46,171 nucleotides of DNA from positions 1-46,171 of the forward strand of contig QNBK01000002.1 in the NCBI GenBank assembly GCA_003644105.1, in the 5' to 3' direction. Of this stretch, positions 1 through 7,767 are shown one piece after another. A model generated the notes under the pieces. It did not search any database. It was not told where the DNA came from and was given only the letters and a program-made list of their open reading frames with translations. This DNA is from Spirochaetota bacterium. Its GTDB lineage: Bacteria; Spirochaetota; Spirochaetia; DSM-2461. A program made the position numbers and the translations under genes. Position 1 is the first letter of the stretch; each line of letters starts with the position of its first letter.

Positions 1-600
1 GAAATTTGCAAAGTCCGTTACCCAATAAACGTAGTTTTTAAACGTTTCGGGAAATAAACTCATTGAAAAACCCATACCATAGATAAACTGACTGCTGAAG
101 CTTCCCCTGTTCAGCATCTGCCATCCGATGGTTGCCGTTGTAACCGCCGGCATCCCGAAGAAGTTCCCTCCGTAAGTTGCAGCCAGGTAAAGTTTCGCAC
201 TGTTGCGATTCTGAACGGGATTGTAAAACTCGAAATCCCCACCCAGGGCCAGAGCAGTTCCGCCGCTTTTGGTTATTTGAAATTTACCACCGATAACAAA
301 ATTCTGCAGATCCCCGTTATTCATCTGCATTAATCCCGAAACTTCAAATTTCTGAAACAAGCTCACTGAGAAACGAGGTAAATGATCGAAATTCTGTCCC
401 CCGCCCCAGACAAATCCGTATCCGATATCCACACCGACTTTGGGTTTTTCCCATGCAACATGGGCATCAGGTACGACAATAAGACCCGTAGAGCCATTGA
501 GGGTCATGCCGTTAACCGCACCAGCTGAAACATTCTGAGCGAATGCCCCGGATGCGGCCAATGAAGCAATCAGCACTGCTGCAATAACATACTTTTTCAT
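1..600 (-). CDS. Partial outer-membrane/beta-barrel-like protein with signal peptide (C-terminus beyond window edge)
   Basis: Reverse-strand reading from ATG at 600 is open to base 1: MKKYVIAAVLIASLAASGAFAQNVSAGAVNGMTLNGSTGLIVVPDAHVAWEKPKVGVDIGYGFVWGGGQNF... Sec-type signal peptide ending AFA|Q, alternating aromatic/hydrophobic strands, GGAG just upstream. Missing from the ORF track because no stop is in the window. Confidence 0.8.
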   Translation of the reverse strand, partial: MKKYVIAAVLIASLAASGAFAQNVSAGAVNGMTLNGSTGLIVVPDAHVAWEKPKVGVDIGYGFVWGGGQNFDHLPRFSVSLFQKFEVSGLMQMNNGDLQNFVIGGKFQITKSGGTALALGGDFEFYNPVQNRNSAKLYLAATYGGNFFGMPAVTTATIGWQMLNRGSFSSQFIYGMGFSMSLFPETFKNYVYWVTDFANF

Positions 601-720
601 TTATTACTCCAAAAGCTATAACTTAATCTAAAGGGTAACGCCTGATTCCTTATGTCCGCAAGGACGGCAATCACCTCTGATACTGTAACTGAGTATAATT
701 TTCACTTTTAAGGGTAACTA

Positions 721-752
721 TGAAAGAAAAAATCCCGCCGAAAAGCAGGATT
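721..752 (-). terminator. Rho-independent terminator (reverse strand)
   Basis: AATCCTGC-TTTTCG-GCGGGATT stem (one mismatch) followed by TTTTTTCTTTCA on the minus strand. Confidence 0.6.
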
Positions 753-775
753 ATTCCACTTATATATGCAACTGT

Positions 776-816
776 CATCTCCAAGGGTAATCGAAACCCC
801 GTTAACGGGATGAAAA
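776..816 (-). repeat. Displaced 3'-end fragment of tRNA-Glu (att-like direct repeat of 2747-2787)
   Basis: 38/41 identity with the 3' part of tRNA-Glu (anticodon loop through acceptor 3' end); homology stops abruptly beyond gatgaaaa at 816. Confidence 0.75.
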
Positions 817-1096
817 AACACCCGGCTATGGATACCTTTATTCTTCTTTGTATCTAAAGTTATACTATAAATAGAGAAAACGCAACTGCCTGTCTATCAG
901 TGTTCCCGGATGTTTACTGATATACCCCAGAAACTGGGGGCATTTTACTGCCAAAATCCACTGACACCTGGAGGGCGTTTTATGGCATTCATAGTCTTTC
1001 CCGGGAAACTGCTGTTTTCGAGACAGCAGCTATGTCTACGTCATAAATATAATCGATTGAGTATGTATTATTTATGGTTCTGTGTAAACTGGCCCA

Positions 1097-2332
1097 ATGG
1101 TGAAGATTGAGATAGACGACCGTGGGCCACGGTATCCCGGTGAACCAGGTAGCCCAGCCGGACTAAAATCAGTCCTGCCAATTGTCACAGTTGCACTGGC
1201 GGTGGCTTTTTCCCTATTCGGCGATATGGCGATATACGTCGTCCTGCCTGTACACTATGCCCAACTGGGACTGAGTGCCCTCCAAGTTGGCATTCTGCTA
1301 TCGGCCAACCGGTGGGTGCGACTCATAACGAACCACTTCGCCGAGCGCCTCCTTCGGAAACACGGCCCCGCGGTACTCTTCCCGGCATCTCTGTTGGCTG
1401 GCTCACTCATAGCGGCGGCCTACGCCACAGCCCCAAGTTTTGTTGTCCTGCTAATCCTCAGGATCATATGGGGGCTCTGCTGGTCATTCATTCGACTCAC
1501 AGGAGTAATGACCACCATTGGCATTGCCGGCACTCAGCATGCTGCAAGGAGCATGGGTGTATATACCGGCATCCTGCAGGTCGGATTTGTGGCCGGCACA
1601 TTTGGTGCGGGACTGCTCTTTGATACCATGGGTTTCCAGACCATGTTTCTATTGACCGCCGCAATGTCCCTTGCAGCTATTCCGCCTGCAGTTCTAAGCA
1701 ACCGCAGTTCTCAGAGCCACCTTGAAGCTCTGCAAGCAAGCGGATTTCGACGGGACCGAGGAACACTTCTCCTGGAAGCGCGCGGTTTCATCGTTTCCCT
1801 TGTTGGGCGAGGACTAATCATGTCCACCCTTGGTTTTCACCTTCGCAGCCGTTACGGAGACAACGTAACAATTGGCTCGCTGGAAATCGGCATTACTACG
1901 ATCAACGGCGCTTTGCTTGCTGCTCAGTATATTATCAACGCAATTGGCTCTCCACTCTTTGGAATCACCATCGATAGACAAGGATTAGGTAGGATGCAGA
2001 TCGTAGCGTTTGGGGTGGCTGGCACCTCTCTTCTTCTCGCCAGTCAGCTGCAATCCAGTTCGCTGCTTATTCCCTTAGTCATTGTCTTCTTCATGGGCGC
2101 TTCAGCCTCCCGGCTTGCTGTCGAATCCCAAGCTGCCATCGCAGGGTCCCGTTCATATTCTGGTCTGGCCACCGCTACTGACCTGGGTTCCGCGTTGGGT
2201 CCAGTGCTAGGATGGCTAGGCATCGATATGGGGCAGTCAAGCCCGGTGTTCTGGGTTGGTGGTGGACTGTTCATCGTTGGCGCTATCTTCACGGCCATTT
2301 CCCCGCCTTCGATCACTAAGCATAAGAGATGA
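1097..2332 (+). CDS. Major facilitator superfamily (MFS) transporter
   Basis: 411 aa with about 12 hydrophobic segments and an MFS-like layout; carried between the two tRNA-Glu repeats. Confidence 0.75.
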   Translation: MVKIEIDDRGPRYPGEPGSPAGLKSVLPIVTVALAVAFSLFGDMAIYVVLPVHYAQLGLSALQVGILLSANRWVRLITNHFAERLLRKHGPAVLFPASLLAGSLIAAAYATAPSFVVLLILRIIWGLCWSFIRLTGVMTTIGIAGTQHAARSMGVYTGILQVGFVAGTFGAGLLFDTMGFQTMFLLTAAMSLAAIPPAVLSNRSSQSHLEALQASGFRRDRGTLLLEARGFIVSLVGRGLIMSTLGFHLRSRYGDNVTIGSLEIGITTINGALLAAQYIINAIGSPLFGITIDRQGLGRMQIVAFGVAGTSLLLASQLQSSSLLIPLVIVFFMGASASRLAVESQAAIAGSRSYSGLATATDLGSALGPVLGWLGIDMGQSSPVFWVGGGLFIVGAIFTAISPPSITKHKR

Positions 2333-2369
2333 CTCAGCATGCCCAGCTCCGTGTCGATACCTGTTCAGC

Positions 2370-2633
2370 CTATTTCTGCAATCCACGTAGTCCGTGGTAA
2401 CGCGGGACTAATGAGAACACCAATGGCTTATTGCGCCAGTATTTTACCAAAGCTTGCCGTAGAGTTCTTCCAGGATAGCTCCCATCCTGATACCAGCTCA
2501 TAACAATTAACAGCGCTTCGTCCCTTTTTGTCTGTCCAGTTGATCTGGCTGAGAGCCTTTTACCAGTCACTTCGTTGAGAATTGAACCGTAATGAACCCC
2601 GTTGAAGCATTTATAAACAGCAAACCGGCCCAT
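2370..2633 (-). pseudogene. Truncated tyrosine-recombinase/phage-integrase N-terminal remnant
   Basis: 87 aa; HYGSILNEVTGKRLSARSTGQTKRDEALLIVMSWYQDG resembles the N-terminal region of spirochaetal site-specific integrases. Lies directly downstream of the tRNA-Glu 3' end in the same orientation; no catalytic domain follows. Confidence 0.5.
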
Positions 2634-2717
2634 CTCCCACCCTTCGATGTGCGTCTATCTGACACTCATCTGACAATCAGGTATTTGAGAGATACGCCGG
2701 TTTTCCGGTAGTATCGC

Positions 2718-2740
2718 ATTTCCTTACACCGTAAGGAAAT
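2718..2740. repeat. Perfect 10-bp inverted repeat abutting the tRNA-Glu 3' end
   Basis: ATTTCCTTAC-acc-GTAAGGAAAT, 6 bp from the tRNA 3' end. Confidence 0.7.
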
Positions 2741-2746
2741 ATTTAA

Positions 2747-2818
2747 CATCTCCAGGGGTAATCGAAACCCCGTTGCCGGGATGAAAACCCGGTGTCCTAA
2801 CCACTAGACGATGGAGAC
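2747..2818 (-). tRNA. tRNA-Glu (anticodon TTC)
   Basis: Reverse strand GTCTCCATCGTCTAGTGGTTAGGACACCGGGTTTTCATCCCGGCAACGGGGTTTCGATTACCCCTGGAGATG: acceptor GTCTCCA/TGGAGAT, anticodon arm CCGGG-TTTTCAT-CCCGG, T-arm GGGGT-TTCGATT-ACCCC. Confidence 0.93.
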
Positions 2819-2842
2819 TTGTAACTCCGGTTTCCCGGATAT

Positions 2843-2915
2843 TGAGCCGCAAAGGATTCGAACCTTTGACCCACGCCTTAAAAGGGCGTTGCTCTACCTA
2901 CTGAGCTAGCGGCCC
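2843..2915 (-). tRNA. tRNA-Lys (anticodon TTT)
   Basis: Reverse strand GGGCCGCTAGCTCAGTAGGTAGAGCAACGCCCTTTTAAGGCGTGGGTCAAAGGTTCGAATCCTTTGCGGCTCA: complete cloverleaf, anticodon TTT, discriminator A. Confidence 0.95.
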
Positions 2916-2925
2916 GCGAGGTAAG

Positions 2926-2954
2926 AATCTACCGATGGGATCGGTTTGTGTCAA
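2926..2954 (-). promoter_or_regulatory. Sigma70-type promoter of the tRNA-Lys/tRNA-Glu operon
   Basis: Reverse strand TTGACA (2954-2949), 17-nt spacer, TAGATT (2931-2926), about 10 nt before the tRNA-Lys 5' end. Confidence 0.75.
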
Positions 2955-2987
2955 CGCCCGCAGTTAAAAAAAACAAAAAGTTTCAGA

Positions 2988-3614
2988 TTAACTCCGCACC
3001 CGCTCCAATCCGACTTTGGCTTCTTCCAGGGAGGGCTTTAATTCCAGGGCTTTCAAGTAGGCTGATTCAGCTCCCCCGGCATCACCGTTCTGCTCCCTGG
3101 CGTAACCCAGTCTGGCCCACCACCGGGCTATTTGAGGGTTGTGGTACAGGGCCGTTGAAAAGGCGATATCAGCATGGTTGAACTCGGCCAGGCGAAGAAA
3201 TATTTCCCCCATATAGTAGTAAACCGAATCAATCCTCTCGCCTGTAGGACTTAAGGAGATATACTCTTCAAAGAGGGTTATAGCTTCCAGGTTTCGTCCC
3301 AGATTGTAGAGCGCTTCAGCTTCAATTTCGACAATTCTGATATCATAGCGAACCTCATTCCGGGCCTGCCTGGCGTAGTTGAGAGCATTATCATATTCCC
3401 CGAGACGGAGATACGACCATCCGAGGACTGTGTAGGAATCCATCCGCCGTTTGGACTCATCTGTCCCCCTGTCATTTAACTCCTGAAGGCATACCTGTAC
3501 AGCCTCGGAAAACTGTCCCTGCCTGTATAGCTCCAGAGCATCGGGTTTTGTCTGGGCTCCCAGAAATGATACTGCAAAAAAAGCTGTTAAAAAAAAGAGG
3601 GTTAATCGTTTCAT
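2988..3614 (-). CDS. Tetratricopeptide repeat protein with signal peptide
   Basis: 208 aa; signal sequence MKRLTLFFLTAFFAVSFLGAQ and TPR-like motifs (ALYNLGRNLEAITLFEEY, WARLGYAREQNGDAGGAESAYLKALELKP). Confidence 0.8.
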   Translation of the reverse strand: MKRLTLFFLTAFFAVSFLGAQTKPDALELYRQGQFSEAVQVCLQELNDRGTDESKRRMDSYTVLGWSYLRLGEYDNALNYARQARNEVRYDIRIVEIEAEALYNLGRNLEAITLFEEYISLSPTGERIDSVYYYMGEIFLRLAEFNHADIAFSTALYHNPQIARWWARLGYAREQNGDAGGAESAYLKALELKPSLEEAKVGLERVRS

Positions 3615-3982
3615 ACTGCATCGCCTTCAGGAGACCGCATCCGGCTTATTCCGTCAAAACGGCAGCCGGTATCCATAACAATTTTCGGAGCTGTAATATC
3701 CCCGATAACAACGGCATTCCCCTGAAGTTCAACCCGGGAACCGGCATTGATACTGCCTTTCACCTTTCCTCTGACAAAAACCGAATCGGCAACAATATCA
3801 GCTTTCACATCAGCATCAGGGGCAATGTACAAATCGCCGGTAGCCCGGATTTTTCCGGCATAACGGCCCTTTATCATGAGTTCTCTGGTGAAGGATGCTT
3901 CCCCTTCAAAACTGATATCTTCAGCGAGAACGGTATCCAGTTTGTTCTCATTCACCCTTTGTTCATGTATTTCCGCCATCAC
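3611..3982 (-). CDS. Bactofilin / polymer-forming cytoskeletal protein
   Basis: Repeated beta-helix pattern: GRYAGKIRATGDLYIAPDADVKADIVADSVFVRGKVKGSINAGSRVELQGNAVVIGDITAPKIVMDTGCRFDG. Confidence 0.88.
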   Translation of the reverse strand: MMAEIHEQRVNENKLDTVLAEDISFEGEASFTRELMIKGRYAGKIRATGDLYIAPDADVKADIVADSVFVRGKVKGSINAGSRVELQGNAVVIGDITAPKIVMDTGCRFDGISRMRSPEGDAV

Positions 3983-4737
3983 TCCTCCCGGGGTACTTCT
4001 ATGGAATCGAATCTTTCTAACATAACGTTAATCGCCTGGTGAAGGTCCTGACGCATCAGGGCCGTATACGGGTTGTACTGCTGCAGGTCGACAAACAGTC
4101 TCCATGGATCGTTACAGGTTTGCCGGACGATGTCCAGCAGGTCGTGATAACCGGTGGTTCCGATGGAACTCCCTTTCAGATCGAGTTCTCCGAGAACCCG
4201 GCCGATAAAATGGGTAATACCCTGAGAGTAGGCGGCTTCCTCATCGTGCTGCTCCGGGGAAATCTCCACCACTTTCAGGCCCATGGAATTAAAGTAACCG
4301 CGCCAGAGGTCAATTTTATCATTCCCCATCCGCAGAGGTGAAAACACCAGGGGCAGTCCCTGAATGCCGTCTTTACCGGAATCCGGTCCGAACATGGGGT
4401 GGGTGGCCAGAATATCCACATCTGAAGGCAGGATTCTCATCATGGCCCGGGCAGGATGAACTTTGACTGAACAGGTATCCATCACCAGAGTGCCGGGCTT
4501 AAGACGGTGGGCAATCCGCCTGAGAACTTCTTCCACCGCCGAGATGGCGACACAGAGCACGATAACATCGGCACTGAGTAATTCATCTTCACCAACCCGG
4601 AGGACGCCCTCAGGCACAGGCCGGGACTCATCCCGGGACCAGCCGACGACAGAGTTGCCGGATCCTGAAAAATACTCAGATAACTGTTTCGACCAGAATC
4701 CGCCGAATCGGCCCAGGCCGTACACACCGATAATCAT
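3979..4737 (-). CDS. tyrA: Prephenate dehydrogenase family protein
   Basis: GLGRFGGFW Rossmann loop, LVMDTCSVK, ATHPMFGPDSG, QGITHFIGR. Confidence 0.85.
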   Translation of the reverse strand: MIIGVYGLGRFGGFWSKQLSEYFSGSGNSVVGWSRDESRPVPEGVLRVGEDELLSADVIVLCVAISAVEEVLRRIAHRLKPGTLVMDTCSVKVHPARAMMRILPSDVDILATHPMFGPDSGKDGIQGLPLVFSPLRMGNDKIDLWRGYFNSMGLKVVEISPEQHDEEAAYSQGITHFIGRVLGELDLKGSSIGTTGYHDLLDIVRQTCNDPWRLFVDLQQYNPYTALMRQDLHQAINVMLERFDSIEVPREE

Positions 4738-4843
4738 GGGAGAATAATACCATTGCCCACCCTCCCCGCTTCAACCCCGGGGTTACTTGAGTTATGATGA
4801 GCCTGAAAATCCTACAAGAAGAAAGATTGGGGAAATAAAAACC

Positions 4844-5839
4844 ATGACATTCACCGAAAAAATGACTGAAAAAGCCCGTAATATGGGAAAAACCCTGGTT
4901 CTGCCCGAAGGCACCGAACCCAGAACACTGAAAGCGGCCCGGATTGTTACCGACGAAAAGATTGCCAAAATGGTAACTCTTGTGGGGGACACTGACGCTG
5001 TAGCAAAAGCGGCGGCGGAAGCGGGTATTAGCCTGAATGGGATAACCGTTGTGAATCCCTCTGAATCTCCAAAACTGGATGTCTATGCAGCCGAATACCA
5101 TGAACTGAGAAAACACAAAGGGCTTTCTCTGGAGGATGCCCGTAAACGGATTACCGACCCCCTGCTCTGGGGTGCCATGATGGTGAAACTGAATGATGCG
5201 GATGCGATGGTGGCCGGAGCGGAGAATGCCACATCCAAGGTTCTTATCGCCGGTTTTACAATTGTGAAGACCGCCCCCGGGGTTAAATCGGCTTCTTCCT
5301 GTTTTGTGATGGATTTCCCTGATAAAAAATGGGGGAAGGACGGTCTGATGATATTCTCCGATTGTGCCACCATCCCCGAACCTACAGTGGCACAGCTGGC
5401 CGAAATTACTTTGGCATCAGCGGCGTCCTGCAGAACCTTCCTCCAGGTGGATCCGGCGGTGGCCATGCTTTCCTTTTCCACCAAGGGCTCGGCCTCCCAT
5501 CCTCTGGTGGACAAGGTGGTTGATGCCCTGAAAATCGTAAAGGAAAAGGCACCGGATCTGAATGTTGACGGGGAAATGCAGCTGGATACAGCGGTGATTC
5601 CCGCTATCGGGGAGAAAAAAGCACCGGGGTCGCCTGTGGCTGGGAAAGCCAACACTTTGATTTTCCCGGACTTACAGGCGGGAAATATCGCTTATAAGAT
5701 GGCCCAGAGGTTCGCCGGTGCCGGGGCTTACGGCCCCTTCCTCCAGGGCTTTGCCAAACCGATCAGCGATTTATCCCGGGGGGCCTCGATTGACGATATT
5801 GTAAAAACCTGTGCCGTTACCCTCACCCAGGCCGAGTAG
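4844..5839 (+). CDS. pta: Phosphate acetyltransferase
   Basis: MTFTEKMTEKARNMGKTLVLPEGTEPRTLKAARI... GAENATSKVLIAGF... SSCFVMDFPD... NTLIFPDLQAGNIAYKMAQRF. Start placed at internal Met20 of the tracked ORF (4787). Confidence 0.9.
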   Translation: MTFTEKMTEKARNMGKTLVLPEGTEPRTLKAARIVTDEKIAKMVTLVGDTDAVAKAAAEAGISLNGITVVNPSESPKLDVYAAEYHELRKHKGLSLEDARKRITDPLLWGAMMVKLNDADAMVAGAENATSKVLIAGFTIVKTAPGVKSASSCFVMDFPDKKWGKDGLMIFSDCATIPEPTVAQLAEITLASAASCRTFLQVDPAVAMLSFSTKGSASHPLVDKVVDALKIVKEKAPDLNVDGEMQLDTAVIPAIGEKKAPGSPVAGKANTLIFPDLQAGNIAYKMAQRFAGAGAYGPFLQGFAKPISDLSRGASIDDIVKTCAVTLTQAE

Positions 5840-5853
5840 GCGAAGTAAAAAAA

Positions 5854-6666
5854 ATGAAAGTTGCACTTGTGGGATACGGTCGAATGGGTGTGGAACTGGA
5901 AGCGGTTCTGAAGACCCGGGGTCATGAGATAATCCGGAGAGTGGATGCTCTTGGGAACGGGGATGTTACGGTACTGGATTCAGCGGCCCTTGAAGGGGCT
6001 GAGGGGATTATCGAGTTTGCCCTGGCAGAGGGGATGCTGGAGAGAATCGCCATATACTCAGCGGCCCGGCTGCCGGTTGTAATCGGTACAACCGGCTGGG
6101 AGAGTCTTGCCGATAAAGCCCGGGAGATTTTTGAGGCCGGGGGAAATGCCGGGGGAAAGACCGAAAACGGGACGAAGACTGCTGCCGGCGCCAAACCCGG
6201 CGGGACGCCGGGAGCGGCTCTCCTGCGGGGAAGCAACTTTTCCCTGGGGGCCCACTTGTTCTTTCGGCTGACAGCCTTTGCCGCCACTCTGATTAACAAG
6301 GCCGATGAGTACGATGCGGCTCTGGTGGAGTATCATCACAATAAAAAGGCGGATTATCCTTCGGGAACCGCTATTACGGCGGCAGAGGGCGTTCTGGCCT
6401 CCCTTGACCGGAAAACCCATATACTGAAAGATCTCCCCGATGGGCCTGTTCCTCGGGAAGCACTTCAGGTGGCTTCGGTTCGTGTGGGTGCGGTGCCCGG
6501 AATTCACGAGATGCGGATGGATTCCCCTGCGGATTTCCTCACCATCCGCCACGAGGCCCGCGGCCGGGGGGGATTTGCCCTGGGAGCCGTGAGGGGTTTG
6601 GAATGGCTGCGGAACAAACAAGGCTGGCATGAAGCCGAAGAATTCATCGACGATCTGCTGATATAA
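5854..6666 (+). CDS. dapB: 4-hydroxy-tetrahydrodipicolinate reductase
   Basis: VALVGYGRMGVELEAVL, VIGTTGW, SNFSLGAHLFFRL, VEYHHNKKADYPSGTA, adjacent to dapA. Confidence 0.9.
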   Translation: MKVALVGYGRMGVELEAVLKTRGHEIIRRVDALGNGDVTVLDSAALEGAEGIIEFALAEGMLERIAIYSAARLPVVIGTTGWESLADKAREIFEAGGNAGGKTENGTKTAAGAKPGGTPGAALLRGSNFSLGAHLFFRLTAFAATLINKADEYDAALVEYHHNKKADYPSGTAITAAEGVLASLDRKTHILKDLPDGPVPREALQVASVRVGAVPGIHEMRMDSPADFLTIRHEARGRGGFALGAVRGLEWLRNKQGWHEAEEFIDDLLI

Positions 6667-6684
6667 TACGAGAATGAAGGGAGA

Positions 6685-7566
6685 ATGATTATGATTTCAG
6701 GAGTAATGACCGCGCTTGTAACCCCGTTCAAAGCGAATGGAGAGCTGGATCTTGAAGCGCTGGATAAACTGGTTGATTTTCAGATTGAGCATGGTGTGGA
6801 TGCCCTGGTTCCCATGGGGACTACCGGAGAAAGTCCCACGGTGAGTCATGATGAGAATATGGAAGTTGTGGAACGGGTTATCCGCCGGGTGGATGGAAAG
6901 ATTCCTGTAATTGCGGGTACCGGGTCGAACAGTACCGACGAGGCAATCAGGATGACAAAGATTGCCAGGGGCCTGGGGGCTTTTGCCAGCCTTCAGGTGG
7001 CCCCGTACTACAACAAGCCCACTCAGGAAGGCCTTTACCGGCATTTTACCACTATTGCCGATGCGGTAGACCTTCCTATGGTGATATACAATATCAAGGG
7101 ACGCAGCGGCGTGAATATCGAAACTCCTACCCTGATGCGGGTGGCGGCCCATCCCAATGCTATTGCAGTGAAGGAAGCGTCTGGTGACCTGGGGCAGATG
7201 ATGGATGTAATCAATTCCCGGCCGAAGGACTTTGCCGTATTTTCGGGGGATGACAACATGGCGGTTCCCCTGACATTGATGGGCGGTTCCGGTGTGATAT
7301 CCGTAGCTTCGAACATCATACCCCGGTATATAGGGGAGATGATTGAAGCGGCCCGCAAGGGTAATGTGGAAAAGGCCCGGACCATGCATTTTGAGCTGTT
7401 GCCCCTGTTCAAGGGGATGTTTCTGGAAACCAATCCCCTGCCGGTGAAGGCCTGCCTGGCCCAGATGGGCCTCGTGGAACCTGTCTGGCGCCTTCCTCTC
7501 TGTCCGCCTTCGGAGGAAACTGAGGCGAAACTCAGAGAAATGCTGAAAGGCCAGGGACTGATATGA
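6685..7566 (+). CDS. dapA: 4-hydroxy-tetrahydrodipicolinate synthase
   Basis: GVMTALVTPF, GTTGESPTVSHDE, VAPYYNKPTQEGLYRHF, VIYNIKGRSGVNI, IAVKEASGD, SGDDNMAVPLTLMGGSGVISVASN. Confidence 0.95.
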   Translation: MIMISGVMTALVTPFKANGELDLEALDKLVDFQIEHGVDALVPMGTTGESPTVSHDENMEVVERVIRRVDGKIPVIAGTGSNSTDEAIRMTKIARGLGAFASLQVAPYYNKPTQEGLYRHFTTIADAVDLPMVIYNIKGRSGVNIETPTLMRVAAHPNAIAVKEASGDLGQMMDVINSRPKDFAVFSGDDNMAVPLTLMGGSGVISVASNIIPRYIGEMIEAARKGNVEKARTMHFELLPLFKGMFLETNPLPVKACLAQMGLVEPVWRLPLCPPSEETEAKLREMLKGQGLI

Positions 7567-7580
7567 AAAGAACGCCCTGG

Positions 7581-7607
7581 GTTCTGCGGTAGGCTCAGAA
7601 CATTTTT
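7581..7607 (+). terminator. Terminator after dapA
   Basis: GTTCTG-CGGTAGGCT-CAGAAC stem followed by aTTTTT. Confidence 0.6.
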
Positions 7608-7767
7608 AATCCAAACAGCAAAAGGTTCATCTTTAAACGTCTGGACAAGCTGAGGGATTTCCGGGTATAGTCCGTCGTCGCAACAGGGGGAGGATTATTC
7701 CCTTTGACCCCTTTTGGAGGGCCGTGATAGTATGGCTTTCCACGCTTGTGGACTATAAGGAGGAGTA

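Noticed and set aside
910-1110. 66-aa ORF upstream of the MFS gene
   Set aside because: No SD, no homology I recognise, overlaps the MFS start; likely non-coding island sequence.
6697-7389. 230-aa minus-strand ORF opposite dapA, and 5083-5655 opposite pta
   Set aside because: Antisense shadows of conserved enzymes; no plausible domain.
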